A DNA stretch of 64,000 bases from Candidatus Roseilinea sp. (GTDB lineage Bacteria > Chloroflexota > Anaerolineae > J036 > Brachytrichaceae), in the NCBI GenBank assembly GCA_025998955.1, contig AP024676.1, positions 3,472,001-3,536,000 on the forward strand, given 5' to 3'. The notes beneath the pieces are model-generated. The model had not been told where the DNA came from, made no database searches, and saw only the letters and a list, made by a program, of their open reading frames with translations. Positions 1 to 8,563 of this stretch are shown here, one piece after another. Each line of letters begins with the position of its first letter. The first letter of the stretch is position 1. The position numbers and the translations under genes were made by a program.

Positions 1-648
1 ACCAGCGTCCGGCGCCAGCGCCTAACGGTCAAAGAATTCGAGCTCGACCCGATTTCGGATGTGTGGGTGGCGCTCGATCTGTTTCGCGGCGCACACTTTG
101 GTCTAGAAGAAGGCGAAGATGGCGCGGTGGTGGAGCAACTGCCGGCGCCTGTAGCTGCCGGAGTTGGAGAGGCGTCTGAAGTTCGGCTGCCGCCACATAC
201 CGAGGAGTATGCCGTTTCGATCGCGGCATCCGTCGCGAAGCACTTCCTGCAGCAGGGCCGCATCGTCGGACTGATCGCCCATGGCGTGCATCGTGAGGTG
301 ATTCCGGGAGAGCGCGGCGAGCGCCAACTTACCAAGATCATGGAGACGCTGTCCGTGGTGCGTGCGCACGGCGAGATCCCATTCGACCGCGTGCTGAGCA
401 CAGAGTCGGTCATGCTGGCGCGGGGGACGACGCTGATCACTATCTCGGCCTGGCCCGACACAACTTGGGCGCTGGCGGTACAGCAGATCGTTCACAACGG
501 CGTCCACGTGGTAGCCATCGTGATAGACGGCCAATCATTTGGCGCAGCGCAACCCAGCGACGATGTGATGGCTGCGCTAGCGAACGCCGGCGCGGTCGTC
601 CGCGTGGTCCGCTGCGGGTCGTCCATCCTGCAAGCCATCGAGGCGTGA
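1..648 (+). CDS. DUF58 domain-containing protein, C-terminal part (5' end outside window)
   Basis: The reading frame is open from the first base of the window, so the start lies upstream. The visible 215 residues match the C-terminal half of DUF58 proteins: VKEFELDP-SDVWVALDL near the start, EEYAVSIAASVAKHFL in the middle, then a GLIAHG strand, a GERQLTKIMETL helix and a final strand. DUF58 proteins have a von Willebrand A-like fold and usually sit beside MoxR AAA ATPases and transglutaminase-like genes; those partners would be to the left. The last 72 nt overlap the convergent regulator gene on the other strand. The family call is confident; the cellular role is not known. Confidence 0.85.
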   Translation, partial: TSVRRQRLTVKEFELDPISDVWVALDLFRGAHFGLEEGEDGAVVEQLPAPVAAGVGEASEVRLPPHTEEYAVSIAASVAKHFLQQGRIVGLIAHGVHREVIPGERGERQLTKIMETLSVVRAHGEIPFDRVLSTESVMLARGTTLITISAWPDTTWALAVQQIVHNGVHVVAIVIDGQSFGAAQPSDDVMAALANAGAVVRVVRCGSSILQAIEA

Positions 649-1482
649 CGGGCGTTGCGCGCTAATCACCCTTGGGCTCCCTTCGCGCGCCGGCTGGGGC
701 GGCCGGGTCACATGGATGTTCACCGGCGCGCCGATGCGCTGCAGCACGTAGCCCTGGCCGCGGAAGTTGGCGATGCGCCAGCGCGTGTTGTGGACCGATT
801 CGAACTTGCGGCGTAAGCGCGCGATGTGCGGGCGCAGTAGCCGCAGGGCATGCTCCACATTCGTCGTGGTGGGAAAGGCAACGCGCGCCATCTCTTCGTA
901 TGTCACCAGGCTGGGTGCGCGCCGGATGAGCAGCTCGATCAGATTCAGCTCGATCGCGGAGAGCAGGATCGGCACGTCCTCGATGATGAGCATACGCCGG
1001 GCGGCGTTGAGTTCCAGACCGGTAAGGCTCGACGTCGCGCCGTTGCTGGACGTTCTCTCGCGCGGCGCTGCTTCTTGCCGCGCCAGCGCTGCGCGCGCGG
1101 CAACCTGAGCCTTCGCCAGGTGCGTGGTCAGCCGGTCAACGATCTCGCTCTCGCCATCGGACGTGGACAAGTAGTCCACTACGCCGATGCGCAAGGCTGC
1201 AACCACGCGCTCTACTGTCGGATCTTTGTCGAGCACGACGATCGGTGGGCAAGACGGCAGCCCCATCAAGGTATCGGCTAGATCAAGGGAGGCTTGGCCG
1301 GCGGTGAGGTCGAGCAAGATGACGCCCGCTTCGCCGTTGCTCACTCGCGACACGGCATCGCGCGCGCCAGAGGCCCGCTCTATGCGGTAGCCGCGCTCCG
1401 TGATGTGTTTGGCAATCAGGTTGCTGGTTTCACCTGCGCCAACGATCAATAGCGTCTCTCCGGCTCCCTCATAGTGCGTCAT
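577..1482 (-). CDS. Atypical response-regulator-like protein with C-terminal winged helix
   Basis: This 301-residue protein has an N-terminal CheY-like domain (about residues 10-120) and a C-terminal winged-helix domain of the OmpR type (about 155-250, ending in the RGQGYVL strand-turn). The receiver keeps the phospho-acceptor-like Asp in ILLDLTA. The acidic pair expected after the first strand is replaced by VGAGET, and the conserved Lys of strand 5 is Ser (YLSTSD). Phosphorylation by the usual chemistry is therefore doubtful, and it may work as a phosphorylation-independent regulator. No histidine kinase is adjacent. The tail after residue 250 is low-complexity and overlaps the end of the DUF58 gene. 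The DNA-binding role is inferred from the fold. Confidence 0.7.
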   Translation of the reverse strand: MTHYEGAGETLLIVGAGETSNLIAKHITERGYRIERASGARDAVSRVSNGEAGVILLDLTAGQASLDLADTLMGLPSCPPIVVLDKDPTVERVVAALRIGVVDYLSTSDGESEIVDRLTTHLAKAQVAARAALARQEAAPRERTSSNGATSSLTGLELNAARRMLIIEDVPILLSAIELNLIELLIRRAPSLVTYEEMARVAFPTTTNVEHALRLLRPHIARLRRKFESVHNTRWRIANFRGQGYVLQRIGAPVNIHVTRPPQPAREGSPRVISAQRPSRLDGLQDGRPAADHADDRAGVR

Positions 1483-1835
1483 TTCGATTCACCCCTTTCG
1501 GTCGCCGTCTATGCAGCGACGCCTTGCTGGGCATAGATCCGCCCTCGAACGCGATGCTCAGAACTGATAGGCGCGCAGTCGCTCGCTTGTGCAACGGTTC
1601 GATCCGGTTGCGATTCCAGCGAAATTATACTCGCAAATTTGCTCAGTTGCAAACCTACGATGTGGCTGCCTGTACCGCGATCAATTTACGCGCAAATGCG
1701 CTTTGAAACCAAGGTTTTCAACTGAGCATCGCAAATTCAAAAGAGCGACAAGTTAAGTAAAACTGTTGCGTTTGTATTCGTGTTTGCTAACGTTGATTGG
1801 GTATGAGGCCGTTAGCAAGAAGGTTGCCGGATGCG
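1483..1835. other. AT-richer intergenic region between regulator and ABC ATPase genes
   Basis: No coding sequence is supported in these 353 bases. About 1610-1800 is clearly richer in A and T than the surrounding genes, as expected for a promoter region of the leftward regulator gene starting at 1482. I could not pick a convincing -35/-10 pair. A 9-bp inverted repeat lies at the right end and is listed separately. Confidence 0.5.
1784..1818 (-). terminator. Possible hairpin terminator after the lone ABC ATPase gene
   Basis: TTGCTAACG (1784-1792) and CGTTAGCAA (1810-1818) form a perfect 9-bp stem with a 17-nt loop. It sits 17 nt beyond the stop codon of the leftward ABC ATPase gene. No U-run follows, so it may be an mRNA 3'-end stabiliser or an operator instead. 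Confidence 0.3.
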
Positions 1836-2618
1836 TCAGCGAATCTCATCCTTGATCTCGCCGTCGGCTACTAACACTGCGCGCGTGACGCGCCGGGCGA
1901 GGTCTTGGTCGTGGGTGACCATCAGGATGGTTTTGCCTTCTTCCACGAGCTGGGTGAAGAGGTCGAAGACTTGATTGGCCGTCTTCGAGTCGAGGTTGCC
2001 GGTAGGCTCGTCGGCCACGATGATGGGCGGGTCGTTGGCCAACGCACGCGCGATGGCTACGCGCTGTTGCTGTCCACCTGAAACTGCCGAGGGCAATTTA
2101 TGCGCGTGATTGGCCATGTCTACGTGCTCCAAAAGTTGCATGGCGCGTTCATATCGCTCACGCGGCGCATAGGTATTGCAGAAGTCCATTGGCAGCATGA
2201 CATTTTCAACAAGCGTCAGCGTCGGCAGCAATTGAAAGAATTGAAAGATCACGCCAACATGCTTGCCGCGCCACACGGCCATTCGACCTTCGCTCAGCTT
2301 GTGCACAGCCGTATCGCCCACGAACACTTCCCCGGACGTCGGCCGGTCAATGCCCGTGATCATGTTGATCAGCGTGGACTTGCCGCTGCCGCTCTTGCCG
2401 ATCACGGCGACGAATTCGTGTGTGTCCACGCGCAGGTTGACGCCGCGCAGAGCGTGGAACTTGCCGGCCGGCGTGTCGTAGACCTTTACTACGCGCTTCA
2501 GCTCGATCAGGTGGCAGTTGCCATGCTTGTACGGATCCTCGCACGCCGGCTCGTCCGGCGCAGAGCCGTTGACGGCTTTCGTCCTCGCGTGGTTGCGTCC
2601 CCTCAGCAGCGCTAGCAC
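1836..2618 (-). CDS. ABC transporter ATP-binding protein, MacB/LolD type, unaccompanied
   Basis: This is a complete ABC ATPase with Walker [11 protein letters not shown]-loop FQFFQLLP, signature VSGGQQQR, Walker [14 protein letters not shown] and switch His in VTHDQD. The DEPTGNLDS sequence and overall length are typical of the MacB/LolD group that energises export or lipoprotein-release permeases. No ATG precedes the conserved [11 protein letters not shown] start. I chose a GTG at 2618 (260 residues) because the longer TTG-started frame to 2738 has an arginine-rich, unfolded-looking N-terminus. No permease gene flanks it, so its partner must be elsewhere; it could serve the two permeases at 35.5-38.1 kb, which have their own ATPase. 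The family is certain, the start is not. Confidence 0.85.
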   Translation of the reverse strand: MLALLRGRNHARTKAVNGSAPDEPACEDPYKHGNCHLIELKRVVKVYDTPAGKFHALRGVNLRVDTHEFVAVIGKSGSGKSTLINMITGIDRPTSGEVFVGDTAVHKLSEGRMAVWRGKHVGVIFQFFQLLPTLTLVENVMLPMDFCNTYAPRERYERAMQLLEHVDMANHAHKLPSAVSGGQQQRVAIARALANDPPIIVADEPTGNLDSKTANQVFDLFTQLVEEGKTILMVTHDQDLARRVTRAVLVADGEIKDEIR

Positions 2619-2740
2619 GGGCTGAATGTTACCGCGCAAGTTTAGGGAATGATGAAACGCGGCGCGCGAGGTGTGGGAAGATTGGGTTGAGATCACGCGC
2701 GTCGAGCGCGCCGGTGCGCGCCGACGGCCAAGGAGCAACG

Positions 2741-3805
2741 ATGACCATTCAAGGTCTGCACCATATCACGCTGGTCACCGGCGACGCACAGCGCTGTGTG
2801 GATTTCTATACGCGAGTGCTGGGGCTGCGCTTCGTGAAGAAGACGGTCAACTTCGACGACCCCAGCGCATACCATCTCTACTTCGGCGACCGCGTCGGCA
2901 GCCCGGGTAGCGCCATCACCTTCTTCGAGTGGCGCGTGCCGCGCGGCCGGCCGGGCATCGGCGGCACGCATCACTTCGCGCTCGGTGTAGCCGGCGACGA
3001 CGGTTTGCTCAAGTGGAAGCGCCGCTTGACCGACCTCGGCGTGAAGGTGGACGGCCCCTACGACCGGCGCTACTTCAAGTCCATCTACTTCCGCGATCCC
3101 GATGGTGCGATCGTCGAGATCGCTACGCTGGGGCCCGGCTGGACGGTGGATGAAGCGCCCGATGCGCTTGGCACACGCCATATAGACCCGCCGGCGGAGA
3201 TGGTCGTCGCCAACCGCGATGAGGCAGCGATCGCCGCGACCACTTGGCCGGAGCCTGTGCCCGACATCACGCCGGACATGGCGCTCTCGCACGGCATGCA
3301 TCACGTCACCGCCATCAGCTCGGACATTCATCGCACGCACGACTTCTTCGCCGGCCTGCTGGGCATGCGGCTGGTCAAGCAGACGTCGAACTTCGACGAC
3401 CCGCGCTCGAAGCACTGGTATTGGGGCGTGGGCGACGGCCGCCCCGGCACGCTCATCACCTACTTCGAGCGCGACCCACGCACGGAGCCGCGCGCACAGA
3501 TCGGTCGCGGCCAGACGCACCACTTCGCGCTGTCCGTGCCCGATGAGGCAACGCAACTGGCATGGCGCGAGGCGTTGATCCAGGCCGGCTACCGCGTCTC
3601 GCCGGTGATGGATCGCATCTACTTCAAGAGCATCTACACGAACGATCCCGATGGGCACATCGTCGAGCTGGCTACGGCCGGCCCAGGCTTCCTGGTGGAC
3701 GAGGACGAAGCGAATCTCGGCGCGTCGCTCCGGCTGCCGCCCTGGCTGGAGCGCTACCGCAGCGAGATCGAGTCTGGCCTCGCGCCCATTGCCGTTCGAG
3801 GATAA
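2741..3805 (+). CDS. mhqO: Ring-cleaving dioxygenase of the VOC/glyoxalase superfamily (MhqO-like)
   Basis: The protein (354 aa) contains two tandem VOC modules. Each begins with an HH(I/V)T strand and contains an FDDP-(Y/W)Y(F/W)G segment, and each closes with FKSIY-DPDG-IVE(I/L)A. The paired His and Glu residues are where this superfamily binds its metal. Two-module proteins of this kind include MhqO and MhqA hydroquinone-type dioxygenases, which open aromatic rings extradiol-style. The ATG at 2741 has an AAGGAGC ribosome site 5 nt upstream; longer starts read through it. A cupin and a carboxylesterase gene follow on the same strand, resembling the Bacillus mhqOD arrangement for quinone stress. 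The exact substrate is not determined. Confidence 0.85.
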   Translation: MTIQGLHHITLVTGDAQRCVDFYTRVLGLRFVKKTVNFDDPSAYHLYFGDRVGSPGSAITFFEWRVPRGRPGIGGTHHFALGVAGDDGLLKWKRRLTDLGVKVDGPYDRRYFKSIYFRDPDGAIVEIATLGPGWTVDEAPDALGTRHIDPPAEMVVANRDEAAIAATTWPEPVPDITPDMALSHGMHHVTAISSDIHRTHDFFAGLLGMRLVKQTSNFDDPRSKHWYWGVGDGRPGTLITYFERDPRTEPRAQIGRGQTHHFALSVPDEATQLAWREALIQAGYRVSPVMDRIYFKSIYTNDPDGHIVELATAGPGFLVDEDEANLGASLRLPPWLERYRSEIESGLAPIAVRG

Positions 3806-3822
3806 TTCGCCACGCGCCGACC

Positions 3823-4179
3823 ATGACGATGAGAATCACGCGCATCTACACCGGCCCCGACGGCGAATCGCACTTCGAGGACATCGAGATCGAATACACC
3901 AGCAGCGGGCCGATCGGCAAACTCTCGGACTGGCAGCCGGTGACCCGGCTGGCCTTTCGTGAGACGGCTGCCGATTATGATTACGACTGGCATGTCGCCC
4001 CGCGCCGCCAGTACATCGTGATGCTCGACGGCCACATCGAGGTTGAGGTAGGCGACGGGACGAAGCGCGAGTTCCGCGGCGGTGACGTGTTACTGGTGGA
4101 AGACACGACCGGCCGCGGCCACCGCACGCGCGAGCTAAGCGGCAAACCCCGCCGCTCCCTATTCATCGCGCTGGACTGA
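3823..4179 (+). CDS. Small cupin-domain protein
   Basis: A 118-residue protein forming a single cupin barrel. The pieces visible are the WHVAPRRQYIVMLDGHIEVEVGDG strand region, then FRGGDVLLVEDTTGRGHRTR, matching cupin motifs 1 and 2. It lies 17 nt after the dioxygenase stop and precedes the carboxylesterase gene, so the three are probably co-transcribed. Cupins in such sets can be metal-dependent oxygenases or isomerases on aromatic breakdown products. Here the canonical His-His-Glu cluster is incomplete (one His in WHVAP, one in RGHRTR), so catalysis is uncertain. The ATG at 3823 was chosen; another ATG lies two codons later. Confidence 0.75.
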   Translation: MTMRITRIYTGPDGESHFEDIEIEYTSSGPIGKLSDWQPVTRLAFRETAADYDYDWHVAPRRQYIVMLDGHIEVEVGDGTKREFRGGDVLLVEDTTGRGHRTRELSGKPRRSLFIALD

Positions 4180-4186
4180 CCTACAC

Positions 4187-4270
4187 CAATCTCCGATCTC
4201 CGATCCCCAATCCCCAATCCCCAATCTCAAATCTCAAATCCCCGATCCTCAATTGCCAATTACGAATCAC
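4187..4270 (+). repeat. Heptamer tandem array (12 units) directly before a start codon
   Basis: Twelve consecutive 7-nt units of consensus CAATCCC (variants CGATCTC, AAATCTC, CGATCCT, CAATTGC and others) run without interruption from 4187 to 4270. The array fills almost the whole gap between the cupin and carboxylesterase genes and ends 5 nt before the latter's ATG. The ribosome-binding position is therefore repeat-derived and no Shine-Dalgarno sequence is visible. Degeneracy increases towards the right end, suggesting an old array. Confidence 0.9.
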
Positions 4271-4275
4271 CACCC

Positions 4276-4905
4276 ATGATCCACCATCACCAACCCATCT
4301 TGATGCGCGGCGCGCCGCTCGACCAGGCACGCCTGGCCGTGATCTTGCTGCATGGACGCGGAGCAAGTGCCGAGGACATCCTGACGTTGGCAGATGCACT
4401 GCCGCGATTCGGCGTGGCGTTCTTCGCGCCGCAGGCGGCGAACGGGAGCTGGTATCCCAACCGCTTCATTGCGCCGGTGGAGACGAACGAGCCGCACTTG
4501 ACCTCGGCGCTGGAAGTGGTCGGCGATCTGACGGCGAAAATCGTCGCGCGCGGCATCCCGCACGAACGCATCATGCTGCTGGGCTTTTCGCAGGGCGCGT
4601 GTCTGGCGCTGGAGTTCGCCGCGCGCAACCCATGCCGTTACGGCGGCGTGTTCGGCCTGAGCGGCGCACTCATCGAGAACGGCGACCGTCCGCGCGACTA
4701 TGCCGGCGATATGGCCGGCGCGCCGGTCTTCCTGGGCTGCAGCGAGGCCGACCTGCACATCCCGCTCGAGCGCGTGCACCGGACGACGATGGCCTTCCAC
4801 CGGCTCGGCGCTGTCGTGACCGAGCGCATCTACCCCGGACTGGGACACACAGTGAACGAAGACGAGCTGGCGTTCATTGCCATGACCATGCAGGGGGCGG
4901 TGTGA
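4276..4905 (+). CDS. mhqD: Alpha/beta-hydrolase, phospholipase/carboxylesterase type (MhqD-like)
   Basis: This 209-residue serine hydrolase has the oxyanion region VILLHGRGASAEDI near residue 17, the nucleophile elbow GFSQG near 100, an Asp in the strand after GGVFGLSGALI, and a final catalytic His in YPGLGHTVNEDE. Length and motifs match the carboxylesterase/thioesterase family that contains MhqD. The gene follows an MhqO-like dioxygenase and a cupin in the same direction. In Bacillus subtilis the mhqNOD operon couples an MhqO and an MhqD protein in resistance to methylhydroquinone and related electrophiles, so a similar role is inferred. Translation initiation is odd because the upstream bases are a heptamer repeat with no recognisable ribosome site. 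Confidence 0.85.
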   Translation: MIHHHQPILMRGAPLDQARLAVILLHGRGASAEDILTLADALPRFGVAFFAPQAANGSWYPNRFIAPVETNEPHLTSALEVVGDLTAKIVARGIPHERIMLLGFSQGACLALEFAARNPCRYGGVFGLSGALIENGDRPRDYAGDMAGAPVFLGCSEADLHIPLERVHRTTMAFHRLGAVVTERIYPGLGHTVNEDELAFIAMTMQGAV

Positions 4906-4965
4906 CCGCACCTGCTTCGGAGGCGCAGCCCGTGATGCGCGCAATCGAGGTGGACTGCACCGGGC

Positions 4966-5718
4966 TCACTGCCCCTCTGCCTGCTTCTCCCGTTCGCGCT
5001 GCTCGCGCTCTTTCTTGCGGAAGTCCACGAAGCGGTAGCCGGTGCCGCGCTCGGTGAGGATGTACTGTGGGTGAGCCAGGTCTTTCTCGATCTTCTGGCG
5101 CAGATAGGTGATGTAGAGGCGCAGATATTGCGTCTCGTCGCGGTATTCCCAGCCCCACACCTTGCTGAGCAACGTCTCGTGCGGCACCACCCAGCCGGCG
5201 TTCTGCACCAGGTGATACAGCAGCCGCCATTCGGTGGGGCGCAGCTTGACCGGCTTGCCGTCCACGATCACCTCGCGCCGGTTGAAGTCAATCGAGAGCC
5301 GGTCGTCCACCTTGATGGGCGCCTTCTCGACCATGGCCGGCAGCTCGGCGCGGCGGATGACGGCCTTGATGCGCGTGACCAGCTCGCGCGGGCTGAACGG
5401 TTTGGTCACATAGTCGTCGGCGCCGAGCGAGAGGCCCTTCACCTTGTCGTCCTCCTCACCCTTGGCGGTGAGCATGATGACCGGCACGTTGCTCTCCTCG
5501 CGGATCATGCGCAATGTCTCGAAGCCGTCCATGTCGGGCATCATCACGTCGAGCAACACACAATCGGGCAACAGCTCACGCACCTTGCGCACTGCCTCCA
5601 GGCCGTTTTCGGCCGGCACCACCCGGAAGTTCTCCAGCTCCAGGTTCATGCGGATGAAGTTGATCATGCGCGGCTCGTCGTCCACCACGAGCACCAGCTT
5701 CGAGTCTTCATTGGCCAT
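4966..5718 (-). CDS. OmpR/PhoB-family response regulator
   Basis: A 250-residue two-domain regulator with all receiver residues intact: the acidic pair in VVDDEP, phospho-acceptor Asp in [11 protein letters not shown], Thr in MLTAKG and Lys in YVTKPFSP. The C-terminal winged helix (about 135-232) includes [15 protein letters not shown], a recognition helix near [17 protein letters not shown] and the RGTGYRF wing. The tail is a charged [11 protein letters not shown] segment. It resembles KdpE-like regulators, but no sensor kinase or K+ transporter gene is adjacent, so it is an orphan here and its partner is unknown. The start ATG at 5718 faces the divergent yqeB-like gene across a 95-nt gap that contains a small palindrome. 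Confidence 0.9.
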   Translation of the reverse strand: MANEDSKLVLVVDDEPRMINFIRMNLELENFRVVPAENGLEAVRKVRELLPDCVLLDVMMPDMDGFETLRMIREESNVPVIMLTAKGEEDDKVKGLSLGADDYVTKPFSPRELVTRIKAVIRRAELPAMVEKAPIKVDDRLSIDFNRREVIVDGKPVKLRPTEWRLLYHLVQNAGWVVPHETLLSKVWGWEYRDETQYLRLYITYLRQKIEKDLAHPQYILTERGTGYRFVDFRKKEREQREREKQAEGQ

Positions 5719-5746
5719 GATGCAGCATTATAAGGTCGCGCTTGCT

Positions 5747-5786
5747 CCCCACTCCCATCTCGTGGTTAGGGGAGTCGGGAGTGGGA
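5747..5786. repeat. GGGAGTC-type imperfect palindrome, copy 1
   Basis: CCCACTCCC (5748-5756) pairs with GGGAGTGGG (5777-5785) around a 20-nt loop. The right arm contains the heptamer GGGAGTC. It lies between two divergent genes. The same GGGAGT/ACTCCC heptamer family occurs at 11019, 36751 and 57038. Confidence 0.6.
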
Positions 5787-5813
5787 TCGTTGGTCGTCGT
5801 TACAATCACACCA

Positions 5814-6635
5814 ATGGCTCGTCGCGACATTCCTATCGCCGTCGTCAAGGGCGCGGGTGACCTAGGCACCGGCGTCGCGTATCGCTTGTGGAAGTGTGGC
5901 TTTCGCGTGCTATGCACCGACCTGGAGCAACCCCTCGTCATCCGGCGCACGGTCGCGTTCGCCTCGGCACTCTACGACGGACGCATCACGGTCGAAGGCG
6001 TGCAATGCGAGCGCGTGTTCTATGCCGACGAGGCAATTTATCTGTGGCAGCGCAACACGTTGGCCGTCGTTGCCGACCCGGTCGGGCGCGTGATCGAGTC
6101 GCTGCAGCCGGAGGTCGTCGTGGATGCGATCATGGCCAAGCGCAACACCGGCACGAGGATCCATGATGCGCCGTGCGTCGTTGCGCTGGGGCCGGGCTTC
6201 ACAGCCGGCGAGGACTGCCACGCGGTGATCGAGACCCAGCGTGGGCACGATCTGGGCCGCGTGATCTGGTCCGGCAGCGCCTCGTCGAACACGGGGGTGC
6301 CCGGCAAGGTGGGAGGCGAGGACGCCCGGCGCGTGGTGCGCGCGCCGCGCGATGGCGTGTTCTATGGCCGGCGCGCCATCGGCGACGTGGTGAAGGAAGG
6401 CGAAGTGATCGCCCAAGTAGAAGATGCACCGATTCACGCGACGCTCAACGGCGTGCTGCGTGGGCTGTTGCACGACGGCGTGCGCGTGAAGGCCGGGTTG
6501 AAGATAGCCGACATTGACCCGCGCGGCGACCCGCGCTATTGCTTCTCGATCAGTGACAAGGCGCTGGCAGTCGCCGGCGGCGTGCTGGAGGCGGTGTTCA
6601 GCATGCGCGAGCGGTGGACGGCTCATTCACACTAA
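5814..6635 (+). CDS. yqeB: YqeB-family selenium-dependent molybdenum hydroxylase maturation protein
   Basis: This 273-residue protein starts with a Rossmann-like VVKGAGDLGTGVAYRLWKCGF and continues with TDLEQPLVIRRTVAF, VVVDAIMAKRNTGT and VALGPGFTAGEDCHAVIET. These are signatures of the YqeB/EF2563 family linked to selenium-dependent molybdenum hydroxylases. The C-terminal half has a biotinyl-like hairpin (DGVFYGRRAIGDVVKEGEVIAQV). The ATG at 5814 is preferred over an in-frame start at 5742 because the extra residues are encoded by a palindromic repeat. No molybdenum hydroxylase sits next to it; a fused FAD/2Fe-2S subunit of such an enzyme lies 40 kb away at 45.6-47.0 kb. The molecular function of YqeB is poorly defined. 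Confidence 0.85.
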   Translation: MARRDIPIAVVKGAGDLGTGVAYRLWKCGFRVLCTDLEQPLVIRRTVAFASALYDGRITVEGVQCERVFYADEAIYLWQRNTLAVVADPVGRVIESLQPEVVVDAIMAKRNTGTRIHDAPCVVALGPGFTAGEDCHAVIETQRGHDLGRVIWSGSASSNTGVPGKVGGEDARRVVRAPRDGVFYGRRAIGDVVKEGEVIAQVEDAPIHATLNGVLRGLLHDGVRVKAGLKIADIDPRGDPRYCFSISDKALAVAGGVLEAVFSMRERWTAHSH

Positions 6636-6655
6636 CGCCCACGGAATCGCGTAGG

Positions 6656-6666
6656 AAATGCACCCG
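6656..6666 (+). repeat. GAAATGCACCC repeat-end motif
   Basis: This 11-mer is identical to the end of the dispersed element at 8854-8864 and, inverted, at 18418-18428. It lies alone in the 251-nt gap after yqeB; no full element copy is recognisable beside it. The rest of that gap holds nothing else I can support. Confidence 0.45.
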
Positions 6667-6886
6667 GGTTTTGACCGGCACCGGCTCTACAACCATGCCG
6701 GCAGCCCTCAGCAGCCTGTAACAGGGCCTCTTGTGTCGGTCGTCCGCGAGTTCACCTCTCGCGATGATGCAGCGCGCCGGGATGACGACAACGTCCGGGC
6801 ATGAAGTCACGCAGCAGTGCGAAGTAGCCGAGAGTCGGTCGGACACGACGGGATGCCACGGGTATCCCGCATGCTCAAGAGGCTGG

Positions 6887-8044
6887 TCAGAACGCCGGCA
6901 TTTCCTCGTATGGCGTGAAGCACGGCGGGCCGGCGGCGTAGCGAATGCGCTTCGTTGTCAGCTCGGCCACGCACGACCACAGCGTGGTGAGCGAGCCGCT
7001 CAGGCCGCACACCGGCGCGCTCCGGTCGGCCATGACCGCTGAGGCATGATCGAGCAACGTATCTACCGACGGGTGAGCGAAGCATGGCGCAGCGCGGCGC
7101 TCCTGCGTGGTTTCGACTCGTCCCCCTTGTCTCTGCAAAAAGACCAGCCGGCATTCCGAATTCGCGAACGCGCGGTTGCCTTGCAGAGGGCGCATGTCGG
7201 GATGCCGGAAGTGGTTGGTCACCGCCAGGGTGTCCTCTGAGCCCGCCGCAAGGTCGCGCTCGATCACCCGCACGCGGCGCGGATCGGCTTCGATCACGAA
7301 AGCATCATGCGCATCGGCCACCAAGTAATTCAGCGAGCTGAGGTGTGGGATGCGCGTCAACAGGTCACATGCCTCGCGTGCCGTGCGGCATAGCTCCAGC
7401 GCAATGCGAAGCACGAGGTGAAATGGCACACCCGGCTTCACCTCGTCCTCGCGCGGCGTCTCGGTCATCACCACATGCAACGAAGCGAACAACCCCTGGC
7501 TGTTGAGCCCATCGTAGCGGCCGCAGGGCACGCTGCCGCGCGCGCCGATGCTGGCATTGGCGCAACAGTCCGGCATGAAACGGATGCGCTGACGGCGGGC
7601 CTGTTGCGGCAGGTAGTCGTAGTTGCGGCCGACGATCACCTGACGCATTTCTTCGCCGGACGCAGTGCGGGTGGAGATGAATCGAACGAAGGTCGAACAT
7701 CCCTCGGCAAGTTCGCTGCTCGCAGGCGAGAAGAGAGGCTGCGCTGGTGAGAGTCGAGCCTTCAGATTCACGCGACAACACTGCTGCCACAGCGCGCGGG
7801 CCGACAGGCGCTGGGCGTCGGCGTAGGCGTATAGCTCGTCCACCAGGTGGGGATGGATGTCGTGCACCACGTCGCGGCAGGCGTCCGCGAAGCGCGCCGG
7901 CGGCGGCCACCACCAGAACTGCATCCGGAAGGGCGGATCGGCCTCGCCCAATGCATAGCCCAGGTAGGCATGGCTGCCATGGAGGTCGAAGGTGCGATAG
8001 TCGGGTGCTTCGTCTGAAGGGGGAACGCCGGCAGAAAGTTCCAT
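6887..8044 (-). CDS. C45-family (acyl-CoA:6-aminopenicillanate acyltransferase-like) NTN hydrolase
   Basis: A 385-residue protein whose central segment EGCSTFVRFIS, followed by VIVGRNYDYLP, matches the autocatalytic junction of C45/choloylglycine-type N-terminal nucleophile hydrolases. The Cys after EG would become the new N-terminal nucleophile and the GRNYD motif carries the conserved Arg and Asp. Further matches are RYDGLNSQGLFASLHVV, AREACDLLTRIPH, SSLNYLVADA and the late TNHF. Such enzymes hydrolyse or transfer acyl groups on linear amides; the substrate is unknown. I chose the ATG at 8044 because the longer frame to 8143 would overlap the divergent gene at 8101 and adds a low-complexity Ser/Pro leader. 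No signal peptide is seen. Confidence 0.8.
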   Translation of the reverse strand: MELSAGVPPSDEAPDYRTFDLHGSHAYLGYALGEADPPFRMQFWWWPPPARFADACRDVVHDIHPHLVDELYAYADAQRLSARALWQQCCRVNLKARLSPAQPLFSPASSELAEGCSTFVRFISTRTASGEEMRQVIVGRNYDYLPQQARRQRIRFMPDCCANASIGARGSVPCGRYDGLNSQGLFASLHVVMTETPREDEVKPGVPFHLVLRIALELCRTAREACDLLTRIPHLSSLNYLVADAHDAFVIEADPRRVRVIERDLAAGSEDTLAVTNHFRHPDMRPLQGNRAFANSECRLVFLQRQGGRVETTQERRAAPCFAHPSVDTLLDHASAVMADRSAPVCGLSGSLTTLWSCVAELTTKRIRYAAGPPCFTPYEEMPAF

Positions 8045-8100
8045 CACTGCTGCGCAGAAATTATCGCATTGGCCGACAAACGAGGTAAAGGGGGAAGGCG

Positions 8101-8418
8101 ATGAGGATGCTGGCGGTGAACTACACGCTGACGCAACACGCACAACTGCGCATGTCGCAGCGCAACGTCTCGCGCGAGGACGTGCTGTTTGTCCTTCAGC
8201 ACGGCATGGTCGAGCATCGCGCCGGTGCAGCGCTCTATTTCATGGGCAAACGGCGTATCCCTTCAGGAATCGCCCACGCGGAGCGGCTAGAGGGCATCGC
8301 CGTCCTGTGCAGAGGGAATCAAGTCATCACCGTCTATCGCAACCGCAAGCGGGCATTGAAGGATCACCGGCGCAAGCCCAAATACGACATCCACAAAGAT
8401 CGGCCGAAGCCGGAATGA
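8101..8418 (+). CDS. DUF4258-like small protein
   Basis: This 105-residue protein begins with YTLTQHAQLRMSQRNVSREDV, in which His, Arg and Arg are spaced as in DUF4258. It continues with VLQHG and ends with the strand ITVYRNRKRALKDHRRKP. DUF4258 proteins are small, basic and often located in toxin-antitoxin-like or mobile contexts, with an RNase-like fold proposed for some relatives. No antitoxin candidate is adjacent: the left neighbour is a divergent hydrolase and the right side is a repeat-filled spacer. The first ATG has no strong ribosome site. The family call is good, the function unknown. Confidence 0.65.
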   Translation: MRMLAVNYTLTQHAQLRMSQRNVSREDVLFVLQHGMVEHRAGAALYFMGKRRIPSGIAHAERLEGIAVLCRGNQVITVYRNRKRALKDHRRKPKYDIHKDRPKPE

Positions 8419-8563
8419 CGTTGCCCGGCGACTGAAGTCGCGAGCAACCGGCAGCGAAGCCGGCCGAGCGCCGGCTTTACCATGTGTTGGTGTTGCGCGG
8501 ATTCATCCACCGCGCAAACGTCACCTCATGTGCAACGCGCGCTTACGCCTACTGGGTGTGCAT

